Of a stretch of 64,000 nucleotides of DNA, positions 35,901 to 50,900 are shown piece by piece; the stretch's first letter is position 1, and each line of letters starts with the position of its first letter. Origin of the DNA: Alligator mississippiensis (Eukaryota > Chordata > Crocodylia > Alligatoridae); assembly GCF_030867095.1 (NCBI RefSeq), contig NC_081828.1, forward strand, positions 207,396,978 to 207,460,977, given 5' to 3'. The notes under the pieces are model-generated. The model worked only from the letters and a program-made list of their open reading frames with translations. It was not told where the DNA came from and did no database searches. The position numbers and the translations under genes are program-made.

Positions 35901-38900
35901 AGATTATGTTATCTTTGATCCGGGTCGCTAGTCCCAGTTCCATCTCCGCCTTAGCCTTTCTAACAGCCCCCCTACAATCTCGAGCAATGGAGGTATAATC
36001 CTCCTTGGTGATGGCCCCTCCCTTCCATTGGGTGTATGCCTCCTTTTTGGCTTTGAGACATTCCTGGATGCTTTTGGTGAGCCATGGGGGCTTTTGAGCA
36101 CTCTTGCCCCCTTTGATCCGCGTGAGAATTGTCACCCTTTGGGCTTGGAGGATCGTCTCCTTAAGGAACAACCACTCTTCTTGGACTCCCAACGCCCCTC
36201 CCCTCTGGGACCTCAGTGCCTCCCTGACTAGTCTCCTTACCTCATTGAAATCTGCCCTCCTGAAGTCCAGGGCTGCTGCCTTGCTGCAGGCCTTTGACAC
36301 ACTGCGCTGGATGGTGAATTCCAGTAGGTGATGATCGCTATCACCCAAGTGGTCGAGAACCCGCAGTCCCCTCACCAGGTCATCACCTGTGGCCAGGACC
36401 AGGTCAAAAAATGCATTTCCCCTGGTGGGACTGTGCACCTCCTGGGTTAGGTAGAGGGTCCTGTAACTAGACTAGGAACCTACGTGAGCAGTCAGGTTGG
36501 AATGCATGGCTGCAAGGCCCTGGCGGGGAGCAGGATGGGTCTACGGGTGGCTTGTCTGGGGGGAGACACATACCCCCAGATCTCCCCTCCCTGCTGCCCT
36601 CCCTTGGGGCCTCTGCAGCCCAGCAAGTGGGACTTGGCATGGCAGGGCAGAATGGGGCTGGGCAGGGAAGCTCTTTGCTCCTACCAGCCCCGTGTCGCCT
36701 TGGTAAAGCTTCCCCTGTGCATCCTGCAGGAGTGGGGTAGGTGGCAGTGCAGGGTTGTGCCCATTGCTGCTTTGGGGCACGGAGCTTGCAATGGCAAGGA
36801 GCTTCCCCTCCTGGTCCCTCTGCCCTACTGCATCCGGTCCCACCCACTAGGCTGCCGCAGCTCCAAGGGAGGGCAGAAGGGCAGGGAGTCTGAGCCCACA
36901 CTAGACAGCCTGTACCCACTCCCTCCCACACACAGATCTGGGGGGCATAGGTCCCCCCTGTCCCACCTGGGAGTGCATGCAGCAGTGGGGAGCCAGCCCC
37001 ATCCCCACTACCCAAGCCAGCAGCTGGCAGCCTGCATCTGCCTACCCCCCTCAACAAAGCAGGCTCCACTCCAGCTGTGCTGCCCCCAGGGTGGGGTTGG
37101 TTGGGCTCTGTGCTCTGCTCCGCTGCAATAATCACCACCTCCCACAGGCAGCACCCAGGACTCAGGTGCTGCTGCAGGGGTCAGGGGGGCTGTGGGCCTG
37201 GGTCCCTGGCCCTGTAGCCCTGGCACCTGGGTGCCCCCTCTGGCAGGGCTGGGATAGGGCAGTGGGCTGTGTGTAGGGGGCGAGGGGCACCAGCAGGGTC
37301 GGGGTACTTTAGATGGGGAATGAGGGACCTGGACCTGTGAGCTAAGGGGGCAAGGGGAGCTCTGGATTTCCATGATAAAAAAAAAACCCAAAATCAAGTA
37401 CCACAATTCATAGATATTCAGAATTTATTTTATTATAGTGATGGAGGCACTGGTAGACTTCCAAATTGCTTTGAAATCATAAATGTATCAATAAAACGTG
37501 TTCAGTTGATGCACATGCATTCACGTGCATATAGTGGAGTTTAATTTTATTTGGGGGTTTTTATCAGAGAATTTGTAGTATTGTTATTGGAGAAAACCAG
37601 GATCCCCAATGATAACATTTCTAGAGTGCTTATGGGGCATAAGCAAGTGAGGTCCTGTTTGGAGCCTGCCACTAAAGTAAGCACCTAGTGTTATTCTCAG
37701 CCATAATGACTAGGAACAGCTCTGATACCTCCTAAAATAAATCGTGTGTGGCAGTCAGACTTTATAATGCTAATTGTTTCTCAGGCATGAATGTTTTAAG
37801 GGGAAGTATTTTGAAGTACTGGGAATTGGCAGAGTTTCACGAGAGTCCATGGTTTGGAGCGTCAGCTTTGGAATGCTGTAAACCCACTACAGCGTTGGAG
37901 GCAAAGCACCCATTTACTCCATGCTGCAAGGGCCTAAAGACCCTGAAGTTTGAACCTTAAAGTATGGGCCAGTGGTTGAACAGCAAGGCCAGCTCAGTAA
38001 CATCTCACCCTGCACTGCTGCAGAGCACTGCACAGCTTTTCTTCTTATTCCTGTGGTTTGGGACAAGTTGAATAAGATCATCGTATTGTAGAGTTCACTG
38101 CTCTGGTGTCTCGGGTTCGTAACCAGGACATCACTGCTGCAACAAAGGAAAAGTGCCCTGCATGCATCATGCACAGCTACCCTGGGAAAGGGCTGTGGCA
38201 CATGCATGGCCTTCTGCTTCCATTAGGGTTCTCTGGCAAGCTTAAAGCAGGCAGGAACACCCTCTCTTGCCACAACCCTTGATGGTCCAACCTCCATGGA
38301 GTCTCTCAGAAACAGGCATGGGGCAGGTAGAACAATCTTATGCATCTGTTTCTGGAAGGAGCATGGGGGCATGGGAAGGGCTATGGCAAGAGCAGACTTT
38401 CCTACCGGCTTCAGGCTTATTTGGCAAATCCTAATGTAGGCAGGAGTGTGTGCGCATGCCACAACCCTTCCCAGAATGAGGGTGCATAGGGTACTACCTG
38501 GCTATGGAGGCTTTCCCCACGTTGCTACACCCTGGAAAAAATCTTACAGAACCCTGGTTTAAAACCACTGGTTTAGAGGGATGTCGCTGTACTGTCTACT
38601 GCAGTCCAAACACGTCTTGTGCCAAGGAGATGGACACATGTTAAAACATGGTACGCGAGATGTCATTTTCCTCAAAACCTGTGCAGCCAAAGGCCATGTG
38701 GGGGAGTCAGCTTTTTCAAATAAATGATGGGATGATGCTACTTCTAATTAAGAGTTTTGATATGGCGTGGCACTGGAAGGGGATCTTTTGGTGTCAGTGT
38801 TTCACTTCTCTCTCTCAATGGAGATATCCTGCTTTGAAAGTAACTTTATCATCAATTCATGATGCTGTCTTAAAATAAACATTATCTTGTATTCAGGTGC

Positions 38901-41900
38901 AGTAGTGACTTTTTTTTTAAATGGCACTTGATGGACTTAAGAGCTGTCCCACTAAGTTGTTGCGATACTAATTGCTTATGACTGGAATATCAACATTTGA
39001 GGGCTACACTTTGTTTCTGAAGGAGAGTGTTGGGGGAAAAAAGATGGTGGTGATGCCTTGAATGTCAGAAATACATACTTATTCCCTGGTTCAGGAGGAA
39101 AATGTAGCAGATCAGAGTGTATTTGCTTGATGATAAAGGGTGAAGGATACAGCACCAGTAGAACGATGGGGATTTGTTAAAGACCTCCAAGTCAGGAACA
39201 ACAGGTGGATTTAAGCACTCTTCAAGAAGGCAACACCATTATCCAAAATTATGAGATGGTACTGGTGAGACACTTTAATCTTCTGAATATCTGCTGGAAG
39301 AATCATACAGCCAAAAATAAAATGTAAAGTAAATTCCTAACTTTTGTGGAAGTCAACTTTCTCTTCCAGAAACTTAAGGATACAATGGAGGGATCATCAT
39401 CTGCCCTGAATCTTGTACTGACCAACAGGAAAAAAAATGGTGAAAAATTTTAAGGTGATGTGGGAATCTTGGAAGGAAGCAATCATGATATGATAGAATT
39501 TGATCCTGACATTGGGAAAACATGAGGTCAGCAAAACTTAAGATACTGGATTTCAAGTAACTTAAGGGGATATGAGACATGAAGGTGTCCAGAAGGGCTG
39601 GGAGCTTCTGAAGGACACAGTACTGGACGCGCAACAAGAAGCTGTTCCAACATGATGGAATTGCACATGATAGAATTGCAAGAGACAAATGTGGCTGCAT
39701 AAGAAGCTTCTAGGATGCCTCAAATGCAAAAGGACAGCATACAGGCTATGAAGATGCACAGGTCACCAAGAAAGCATACTGGGAAATAGCAACAATTCTC
39801 AGGGATAAATCAGGAAGGCAAAGTAAAAAACGAACTTCACCTGATGAGGGAAATTAAGGACAACATGAAGAGATCCTGTAAAAACCAAGGAAACTGTGGA
39901 TCCACTGTTAAATGACCAGTGGAAAACTCTTAATAGAAGATGCAGACAAAGCAGAGCTGCTCAACAATGACTTTGCCTTGGTCTTCACAAAAAAAATAAG
40001 TCCACAACCAGGCAGCTAAGAAGGATTATTTGGATAAGCAAGAGGACAAACTGAGGGATGAGATAACAACAAAAAAGTTACAGAGTTATTGGCTGGTCTG
40101 AATTCACCGAAGGCAGCAGGACCTAATTAACTTAATCCCAGAGCACTAAAGGAATTGGCAGAGAAGGCTTTGCCCAGGAAGTTACTGGAGCAGATTATAA
40201 TAGAGTCCATTTGTAAGCATCTGGAGAAGGAAAGGCTGATCACAAGCAGCTTGTGTGGATTTGCTACAAGCAAATCATGCAAAACGAACTTGATACCCTT
40301 CTTTGACAAGATAACTAGTTGGGTGGATGAAGGGAATGTTGTGGATATAGTGTACTTGGATTTCAGCAAGGCTTTTGACAGAGTCCCACATGATCTTCTG
40401 AAACAAGTTGGAGAAATGTGAGCTAGACAAAACTACCCTTTTCTTGGGGCTATTAAGCCAGTTGTCCATCTTCCTCATAGTAATTATAAATTAATTCATG
40501 TCAGAATGACAGGAGGTTTTGAGTGAAGTCCCACAGGGGACTGACCTGGTCCCAGTGCTGTTCCATGTGTTTGAATTTGGATGCTGGCGCAGAAAGCTTT
40601 TTGAGCAAAATTTGCAGATGATGCAAACCAGGGAAGGTTTGTGAGCATGTTGAAGGACAGGAGTGCAATTCAGAAGGATCTTGATAGACTGGAAAGATGG
40701 ACTGGAGCTAACAGGATGATTTTCAGTGCTGATGAATGCAATATGCTATACCTCTGGAAGAAAAATCAAAAGCACAAATGCAAAATGAGTGGTGTGGCTG
40801 GTTGGCAACACTGTGGAAAAGGATCTAGTCTTGGTGGATCACAGACTAATTATGAGTCTCTGCAGTGTGATGCAGGAACACAAAAGGTGAATATAGTTTG
40901 GGGCTGCATCAGTAGGAGCATTAAGGTACAAGACACAGGAAGTGATAGTGCCTCTTTGTTCTAGATGAAGCCTAACCATTGCAGAATATTTTTTGCAGTT
41001 TTGGTCTCCATATTCCAAAAAAAGGATACGGAGAAGTAGGAGAGGGTCGAGAGGCAGGCGACATGATAAGGAGCTTGGAAGACAATCCATACGAGGAGAA
41101 GTGAGAGGAAATAAGCATGCTCAGCTTGCAGAAAAGGCACTCGAGGGGGCATAGTAGCAGCCTTTACATATCTGAAGGGCTGCCATAAAGATGAGGGAGA
41201 ATCCCTTTTTTTCTATCTGCAGAGAGCAGGATGTAGACGAATGGCTTGAAGTTTCAGCAAAGTAGGTTTAGCTTAGATATCAAGAAGACGTTCTTGACTA
41301 TTAGAACAGTGAGACAGTACAACAGACGGCCTGGGGAAGTTGTGGACTCTCCATCATTGGAGGTGTTCAAGAAGAGGTTGGATAGACAGTGGTCAGGGAT
41401 AATCTAGGAATTAGTTGTCTGTGTTATGATACAGTGAATATTTCCCATGCTTTTGGACTTCACTGCTTTCCCCATGGTTCCAGGAAGAAATTTTTCCCAC
41501 TTCCCCCTCACTAAATGTCAGGGGTTGTATTTTTTTCCCCCCTCTGTCAGAAGCATTGGGTGTTGCTTACAACCAAGACTGGGGATTTTGACTGCGATGT
41601 GCCAGTGCTCCTGCTGGCTTTAAAACCCAGAGACTCCCACCTAAAGGGTATTGCCTATTGCCCCTCTGCTCAGATCAATTGCTACATTTGTGGTCAAGAA
41701 GGAATATTACCCCATAGTCAGATTGGTACAGACTGTGGTGGTTTTGCCCTCCTCTGTAGCAGGGGGTGAGGGAGAGGGGCATGGCTCTCTTCCTTGAATC
41801 TTCAAGCATAGTTTAACAACTTGTGCAGCAGCAGGACATGGCTACCTTTGTGCACCTGCTTTACTTGTGGCAGGTTAGGGCACTGCACTTTGTGGTTGTG

Positions 41901-44900
41901 GCAGGGTTACTTGTGTAGTTTTAGTAAGGGTTTAATTGGGATGGTTTGGACAGGGATGAACCCTGCCTTAGACTAGATGACCTGTGGAAGTCCCTTAAAA
42001 TCATTGAAAAGTAGGAGTGTAAGTGGATTTCCAACCCTTAACTGAAGCTGAAACTGCTTAGTGCTGAAGGCTTAGTCTGAAATTAGGCTTGTTAGCTGCA
42101 CGTGGTGTAATTGGCTGGCAGTACTGAGTGGCTTGCACTCTAACGCAGCAGAAATAGAACTGTAAATGGCCTATGCTTGATGGGGGCTGTGTGTGTGCGA
42201 GTGTGGGGGTGGAGAGGGAGGTTATAAATAAACCCTTCAGGGTTGGTGTGCAATCTTTTTATAGGGAGTCGATGTACCTTTCCCCCACTGTCAATATACC
42301 AATCCCCAAAACTATAGCCTTCTGTTAACATGGTCTCTTATCCCATCCCTTACTGCTTTAGTTCATAGATGCTAGGGCCGGAAGGGACCTCAATAGGTCA
42401 TCGAGTCCGACCCCCTGCATAGGCAGGAAAGTGTGCTGGGTTCAGATGACCCCAGCTAGATGCTTATCTAACCTCCTCTTGAAGACCCCCAGGGTAGGGG
42501 AGAGCACCACCTCCCTTGGGAGTCCATTCCAGACCTTGGCCACTCGAACTGTGAAGAAGTTCTTCCTAATGTCTAGTCTAAATCTGCTCTCTGCTAGCTT
42601 GTGGCCATTATTTCTTGTAACCCCTGGGGCCGCCTTGGTGAATAAAACCTCACCAATTCCCTTCTGTGCCCCTGTGATGAACTTATAGGCAGCCACAAGG
42701 TCGCCTCTCAACCTTCTCTTGCGGAGGCTGAAGAGGTCCAGGTGCCCCAGTCTCTCCTCATAGGGCTTGGCCCGCAAGCCCTTAACCATACGAGTGGCCC
42801 TTCTCTGGACCCTGTCCAGGTTATCCACATCCCTCTTGAAGTGTGGCGCCCAAAATTGCACGCAGTACTCCAACTGCGGTCTGACCAGTGCCCGACAGAG
42901 GGGAAGTATCACCTCCTTGGATCTGTTCATCATGCATCTGCTGATGCACGATAAAGTGCCATTAGCTTTTCTGATGGCTTCGTCACACTGCCGACTCATG
43001 TTCATCTTGGAGTCCACTAGGACTCCAAGATCCCTTTCCACTTCCGTTCCACCAAGCAGGTCATTTCCTAGGCAGTAGGTATGCTGGACATTTTTCCTCC
43101 CTAGGTGCAGCACTTTGCGTTTCTCCTTTAGCTCCTTTCTCATTTAGTTCCTCTAAATGTCTCCATGTAATACATTAGGAATAGCAGTTCTTTTTCAGAA
43201 TGCCTGAAAGTCTTAAGGGTGCACCCAGGTATGCTTATGGTGTTCGTGCAGCTCAATTTTCTAGTAATTTAATACTGCCAGCAATGTTATAGTCCTGAGC
43301 CTGATCCTTGACAGTAACCATTGTTAAAAGTACAATTTTCCTTCCACAGGATGAATACTCCATATTTCCTCAGACGTACTCCATAGACATCAATGGCTAC
43401 ATTCTTGTTTATTCAGTCACGTCAATAAAAAGGTAATGCAATTCCTTTCATACTTCTTATTCAGATACTAGCCAGAGCTGCTCTGGGTTAAATTTCTGGC
43501 TCTGCCCCTTAATATCTTCCACATTGTGGTAGTGTTTGCAGCTGTGCTGCTGCTCCAGGGAATGTCCAAGGAGCAAGAATTGTTTGGCAATATCCTACTG
43601 AACCTAATAAGTTATTGGCAAACAAGTCTTGCTTCTACTACTTGAGCAAATTTATAAGATCTCTGTCTTAGTTTCTCATTTACTGATGTGAGTAAAAATG
43701 AATGACCTCTGCATCACATCGAGATCAATCTACGATGTACCCAGGGACTATATGTACTACAGCAGTAGGGGTATATGTGTAGCCCATTTTCAGCTGCACT
43801 TATTTGAGACTTAAAAGTCTGTAAGTTGGTTGTGGGAAATACATAGGGCTTCCTGCTGCATTTGAGCATCTGAAAATTTGGACTCTGATGTCCAAGTTGG
43901 AAAAAGACCAAGAACAGTAACAACCACATGCTTTCTGACTTCTTGTGTTGTATCGCCTGTTGTAGGCCGGAGAAGAGTGCATCCACGGTGTTGCCTCTTT
44001 CTCTTTCTGTCTTTGTCACTGGTTCGTTTGACATTATTCATTTGATAAGCAAGCTCAGGTGCTGTGTGGTTCTAGCTGACTGCTTATAGTAAAATGCACA
44101 ACATGTTGCAAATGACCACCTACAAGTCAGTGGCTTATTGTAAAAGGGCTTCTGAGAATCACTCGGTTTCTTAAAGTTGCAGTCCCTTTCAGCTTGAAGG
44201 CCCCATCATAATTAGTGTCTTGACTCATAAGAAGCATTCATCCTCTTGATTAGGTTACGTATGTTGTTTTCCCTATTCTAATACGGTCTTCCTTTTTCGG
44301 ACCCTTGGCTTATTTTGTCTGTATAAAGGTAGGTTTTAGCAGAAGAATTTGTTGTCTTTGTCATACAGCATCTTCAACAAAGGGTTATCTCCTTAGTAAA
44401 CTTTAACATCCTTATCTCACTTATTATGTGAACAAGCTTAAAGTTTGTTCTTAACCCAAGGTTTATCAAGTGCTGCCTTTTCCTGTTCAGTGCTTACAAA
44501 CTCTTCAAAAGAAATGAGAATTCATTCAAATCCTTGATACTCCAGTACTGTCAGTACTCATCTGAGCTAAACTGTGCAGCTCGATTATGCTTTAAGATAG
44601 AATAACAAAAGCATGTAGAGTGGCTTGGCTGGTAATGAAAGCCTTAAAGGTAAGAAGTGAGCTTGTTGCCTCTGTCCTGTGAAATGCATTCTTCTGGGGA
44701 AGAAGTCAGTATAACTTTAAAACCACCTAAGCCCTGTTACAGTCCAGGGATATCAAGCTTCTTATCTCTTGCTTACAAGTTTAGATGTGGCTGTAGCTGG
44801 CACTATTACCATTACCACTGTTGGACTCGCATGAAACGGACTAAGATAATTCACTCACTTTTAAAAGTGGATGACTGCCCACATCTTTGTCATCACAGTA

Positions 44901-47900
44901 AAAAAATGCAGAGTTAATATACAGCTTCACCAGGGAACAAGGATTGGATAGCTAGTTAGTAGTTTTGACCGTGGGTGAAGCACATTGACATTTGGAAAGC
45001 TTCCATTGGCTATGCTGTATAAACAATAGGATAAATTCCTTAACTTTGGCTCTAGTTCTCCCTTTGAAACACCATGTGAGCGAAGAAAAAACAAAAGCCT
45101 GTCCTGTCTAACTGATGATACTGCTGTAGGGTAGTCAGATTCCGGTGTAAAGGCTTAGCTAAGAGTGGCAAAATACTCTTGTACAGCCTAGGGATTTAAA
45201 GTTCTAGTGCATTATGGTCTCTTACTGCTAGGCTCTTTCAAGTAAACGTCCACTCTGCATTGGAAGATCCTTCGTCTACAGTGAACAAAAGGGTATGCCT
45301 GGTGCTGCATCCTGTGAGCCTTGGCAGTTGCAAAGAAAATGTTCTGTTTGATTTGACATTGCTTACTCACTGCTCATTTACCCAGCTGGTCACTTGGATC
45401 TTGGCAGTTGTCATTTTTGCTTCCTATATCTAGGTGTCTGCCTGTACACTGACCCTAGAATTCAGACTTTTGAGCACTGCTTCAGATGGGCAGCAGCTTT
45501 GATGCAGATATTCTATTGAAAATTATTTTTTTTACCAGGGAAAACCTCTGACAGACCCACTCAGTATGAAGAGAAGGGCTTGAAGAAAAGCAAACTGCCC
45601 TACTTCTTTAATCTAGTCTTATACACGTTCTCTCAGTCACTTATTGAAAGTTATTGCTCTAGTTTAGTTTAATTAAACTCTAAATTTGTATCTCCAGGTA
45701 GGTTCTGTGGTTTTGTATTGTTTGGCTTCTAACTGACTATATGTTTGGTTTGTTTGCTGTGTTTGGTAACACTAGCTGTATCCCATTTTGAATTGAGGGG
45801 ACTCCAGGGAACCTTTTGGGTGAGAGTCTGGTCCCTTGCCATCACAAGCAGCCCTCTTGCATAATCCCTTAAACAGGTTAAGATCTATTTTAAGACTAGG
45901 AATCTGATTTTCTCCATGACTTTTATTGGAAGGCTATTCTGAAACATCACTCCTGATCAGAGTCAGCATACTTCCCATAAGAGTTTATTCATGGTCAGTT
46001 GATACCCAGGCTCTTCTGTTGCTGTTGTCATTTAGCTTCTGCAGTCAGTTCATGAATGGCAGATGTATATTCCTTTTGTATTCACTTCCAGCTGAGTTTC
46101 CAGGTGACAGCTGATGTTCAGTTTGCAAGCACATGATTTTGCTGCTTGTACAGTACTATTAAACTTCATCCTATGCCTGTTACTCAAAACATTAAGGCCC
46201 TTCAGTTTTTTGGCCCTGTGTTGCTGATAGCAGGTTTTGGCACATCCCTTTAGTCTTCCATGGTTCATTAATTGAATATTTCATAGGGTCAGTTCAAGAC
46301 CTGTCTTTAAATGCTGCTGCTTCCATCACAGGTGGTTAGCTTTCCTTTAGCTAGCTCTTTATTCATCTTTAAAAGCATCTTAATCTGTATTCCCTTCATC
46401 TTAACTAGTATTTTACGTGGCATTATGTGAGATGCTTTACTGGAGTTCCCACATTAGATCTGGTACCTTGGCTTTTCAAAATGATTGTCATGGAGGAGCC
46501 ATATAAATTTAGTAAGCTCACTTGTACTCCCCTCTCTTCTGTTTACCATTATACACATTTTCCTTCCAAAGTAGATTTAAAGCCTTGCAGTACCATTAAG
46601 GTCACACCAGCAGGTCTAATTGTCCTTGCTTTCTTTCCTTTAAATATAGTGTTTCATGTTCTCTTATGACAGGGTACCTTCCTGACTTGGTATGTTCATT
46701 TAAAATCATGTGACCCAATATAAAATGTCATATGTTCAGAGCTGAGGGGTAGAGATCAGTTGAACACATTGTGTTTTGGCTGCAGTAGTTCTTCATATCC
46801 ATGTCCTCCCTTTGTATTACACATCATGGATTGTCTTTTCTTTTCTTTTTTATTTTTTTTGCCTCCTGGTCAGTGTGATCTGACAGCAAAGTAGTTTAGC
46901 TGAAGATTATCTAGGTACAGCTCAGTCTCTACCTTTGTTGTAGGATTACTTGACACCCTTTTTCTTTATCAAGGTTTAAGTGTAACAAAGTCTTATTCTA
47001 AGATGCTTTTAAAGTAATTCTCCTTTGATTTCTGTGCTTTCTAACCTCATGGACTTATCCCATCCTTCTTCTCATCCTTTTAGACTTGGAATTCCTTAGG
47101 ACAACTTCCCACGTTTGTCATTTGGGTTTTCATGTGTAATTTCTTTTAGTGCCTGTAACCCTAATATCTGCATTTCGCATACTACTTGCATCTCTTGACC
47201 ATGGAAATCACAGTTCAGGGTTTCTCTTTATAATGTATACACTCTGAAAAAATATTTTCTTCAAAATAAAGTTTAAAAGAAAACCAGTACTATAAACTCC
47301 AGCAGAGCCCTGCATGCTTTGTAACAGTATTGCAGAATGACTTACTGCAAGACTGTGCTCCTAATTTGACCTGCCTCTCCAGACTTTCTAAACTGGTGTA
47401 GCTAAATGTTCTGTTAAACTCTAGGCGGTGTGTAATGCAAGCCAGATAGGTGTATTGAACTTCAGTAATGCTTTAAATAAGATCCCCTCCCAACCTAAGT
47501 AATAAATTGCATGTTGCTAAAGAGCCAATGTAAGGATGGGTAACTGGGATAGCTTTTATGGTGCCCTAGGCCATATATGGCTTCTCTGTATACGACTTGG
47601 TAACATTTGCAACATCTCAGTAGCTCTGCTGCTGTAGCTAGGAAAGTTTTTAAACGCAGCAATCTACATATGGAATTAATTGCTTGTGTGTTGGGTACTA
47701 AGATTAAACATCAGAGTGCATGTGTGACTTCATCCCTTTATTTTGCAGTTTTGAAGTGATTAAAGTTATCCATGGCAAGTTATTGGATATGGTGGGAAAA
47801 GTCCAGTAAGTAGTAACACTTTCATCTCATTTCATTGCAGGCGTATTACTAGTGCTTTGTTCGGTATACTGTAACTATTCTGAAAGCTATTAACTTTTTT

Positions 47901-50900
47901 TCACAGAATACCCATTATGCTGGTTGGAAATAAAAAAGACCTGCATATGGAGCGGTACGTAAAGCTCAGTGTATGCCTGAAAAATAATAAGGTACCAGTT
48001 CTTTGCAGCAAGCATTGCTAGAATAATTTGGATGCAGCTCTAATGTTGGAAGTATGGTGCTTGACTCAGATTACAATTAAATGTTAGTTGTGAAAAACCA
48101 GGATATTGCAACTAGTAGGGTGTGGACAGTTTTGGTTCTAGGAATCTGGTTCTCCAGTTTGAATCCTGGTTGTTTCTGAGAGGTTCTGGCACAAGTGGTT
48201 AAATCTTTTTTACTCCTAAAATGGGGATAAGTTGCATGCTCACTTTTTATTCTCAGAATGTAAAATACTATATAAATATGGGTATTTTAAATGTGCATAA
48301 AAGTGATGTTGCATTTTTTTTAAGTTGACTCTGAGGAAAGTGCCAGTTACATGTCAAATGCTGTAACTTTGCCACTAGTTACCAAACCGCCTTCTTTCAT
48401 CCTAACCATATAAATTATCTGTTTGGCCAGGGTGATCAGCTATGAAGAAGGGAAAGCTTTAGCAGAATCCTGGAATGCTGCTTTCTTGGAGTCCTCTGCT
48501 AAAGAAAATCAGGTAACCGTTTAAAATGCGTCTGTGCTTTTGTTGAAGGGCAAATAATGGGATTTGAGTTCAAAAGACTTCTAAGCATCTTCACATGCTT
48601 CCTGTAATGCTATTTCCTGTTGAAAGTAGGAAATGAAATATTTGCATCGGGGTCCTGTTTACAAGCTTGTACAGATAAGTCCCTGAGCTATAAGCAAACC
48701 AAGGTGAGTTGAAAAGAGTTGTAGAACTTAACTTCACTATTCTTTCTATACTTGATCTTAGTCCTGGTGCTGGAGTGGAAGCCTTTCAAGGTGTCACTTT
48801 GCACTTGAATCTAGATTGAAACTGTAAAGGCTCTGAGCTGTCCAAATAACTGTAAAAAAAATAAAACAAAAAAAACCTGATTTGTTGTACGTCTTCATAG
48901 TAGGAATATACCACTAAGAGTTCATGATGGAAGAGCCTCCTTGTTGGGCACAAGCCAAGGACTCAAATTGAGATTCATTTCAGATTCTGCTGGTGTATTT
49001 CCCTTCCCTCTACAAGAGTAATGGATCTCTGCCTCACAGGAGAGTTTAGCATAGATATTGGGAACAATTAATGCTGCACTGGTTACAGGTATGATGGGGA
49101 TGGCCAAAATTTGACTCAGACATAACCAGTGAACATTGTTTCCATTGTTGGTTCTGAATTGTGAGAATCTAGATTGTAACTAAATTTACTAACCCAACAC
49201 CAATCAGTGGAGGTGTGTAAAAGCTTACTGAATAGCACTTTTCTTTTAACCGGCATCCTGAGCAATCCAGTCAGCTCATGTGGATGGACATGTTGCTTAA
49301 CCTAGTGGTGCTTCTTCCAACACCTCACCTCTGACTCTCTCAACCTAGTAATCTAATTGCCTGCAGCTTTGAAATCCTGGCAAACCGCTTTTGTCCTCAA
49401 ATGATTTTCTTTTTCTTGTTGCCAGCAACGAGGCTTGTAGTAATTCCCAAATATAGTTTTATGCGGTCAGACTCATTTACAATGAATGAGGCTCCACACT
49501 GACCTTTACTGCAGGCAGAAACTAACTCCTGTTTCTCCTCCATACCTAATTATCGGATCCGTAGCTTACTGACATTCATGACACGAACCTGGCAATCCAG
49601 TTAAAACAGCCCCTTTTTTATTTTGTCTGGTAGCTGCTAGAACTTGTGCTCTTGGCAGTGAACGATTGGGGAACATCCAGGTTCCACAGGGCAGAAGAGT
49701 ATTCTTGCTGAAGGAAAAGCTGTTGTATAACTTAGTTCAGATAGAAGGAAATCCCATTTAAAGTACTACAAATAAATAACCTCCATCTGCCTGAAGATTT
49801 GCGTCAAGCTTGACAACTTTGGGCACAGCACAAAACCATCATTATGGTGGAGTTGTGGAGAAAAGCTGAGGATACTAAAAACCTTCCTAAGTGCACTTCA
49901 GTTAGAAGGGTCTCTATGGTTGCGCAATCTTTAAGTTGAATATATCAAAATTGAGTTAACATTTTTATTTTTGGCCAGATGGTATTCTTGTTGCCTTTTA
50001 CTTTGTTTCCTTTTGGCAACTGCATGTAGCTAACAACTTCTTGCTAATTCATATTGTGCAGCGTAGCTTCCTGAGAACAACTCCTGAAACTTGGAATGAC
50101 AGGCTAGAGAAGCAGGCAGCATTCGGACAAAAAGGCTTCAGCTTTTACATAACACTCCACATGCTTTGCATATTAAGTTGCTGTCCTAACATAAAGTCCC
50201 ATTGACCGACTACAGCAGGGTTTGTTATGGTACCATAATATAGCGTACAAGTGGTGATACAGGGACATTTGGGCAGACTGCAGTTCAGCTGACTTCCTAT
50301 ATACAGTTTTGGTATGCATAATACGCTGAGTCCTTTAGAGCATGCATAAAATATGCAACAAGAGCAGTAGATGTAACTACATATCAGATGATTCTGTGCG
50401 ATTCAAGCTTCTAATGACAGTTCTGAGGAGGAAGATCCCTCAGTCCATGGCAATTCTTTCTCCAGGGCAAGTCTGAGGCTTTTCAAATGGGATCAGTATA
50501 TCCTGCATGTTAGTGTAGTGTTGATCTATTTCTCCCTGGATAAGACATTAACACTGTCTATAATGCCTAATATCCTAACAGTGACAAAGAATGGCTTCAG
50601 TTGAGGGTGGAATTCTGTTTCCCTTTTTTCAGCTAAATGGTAGCTTTTTAACCAGGGGCAGGCAATTACTTTGGGTGGAGGGATGCTTACTGAGTTTTGG
50701 CAGGTGCTCAAGGACTGCAAGGGTAGCCCCTACCCTTGACAGGTGCCCCAACCCCTGAGCTTTGCCACCAGACGTCCCTCCCCTTGCTGCCGTGCCTGTG
50801 TGTGGCCCGGCTGGTGTGCTGCTGCGCCCCCCCCCCCGGGGTACTCCTTTCAGCGAGGGGATTTGCTATCTCAGAAACAGAAAAATACCAAATTATATTC

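Larger units (their letters stand above)
34835..43349 (+). other. RHEB: RHEB intron 3 (8.5 kb)
   Basis: Most of this intron is transposon sequence: an element with a nested CR1 piece at 35274-37607, an old CR1 at about 39010-42015 and a reverse CR1 at 42360-43143. The stretch 37620-39000 holds a probable hAT remnant whose right end reads like AAAACCACTGG at about 38560. Confidence 0.9.
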
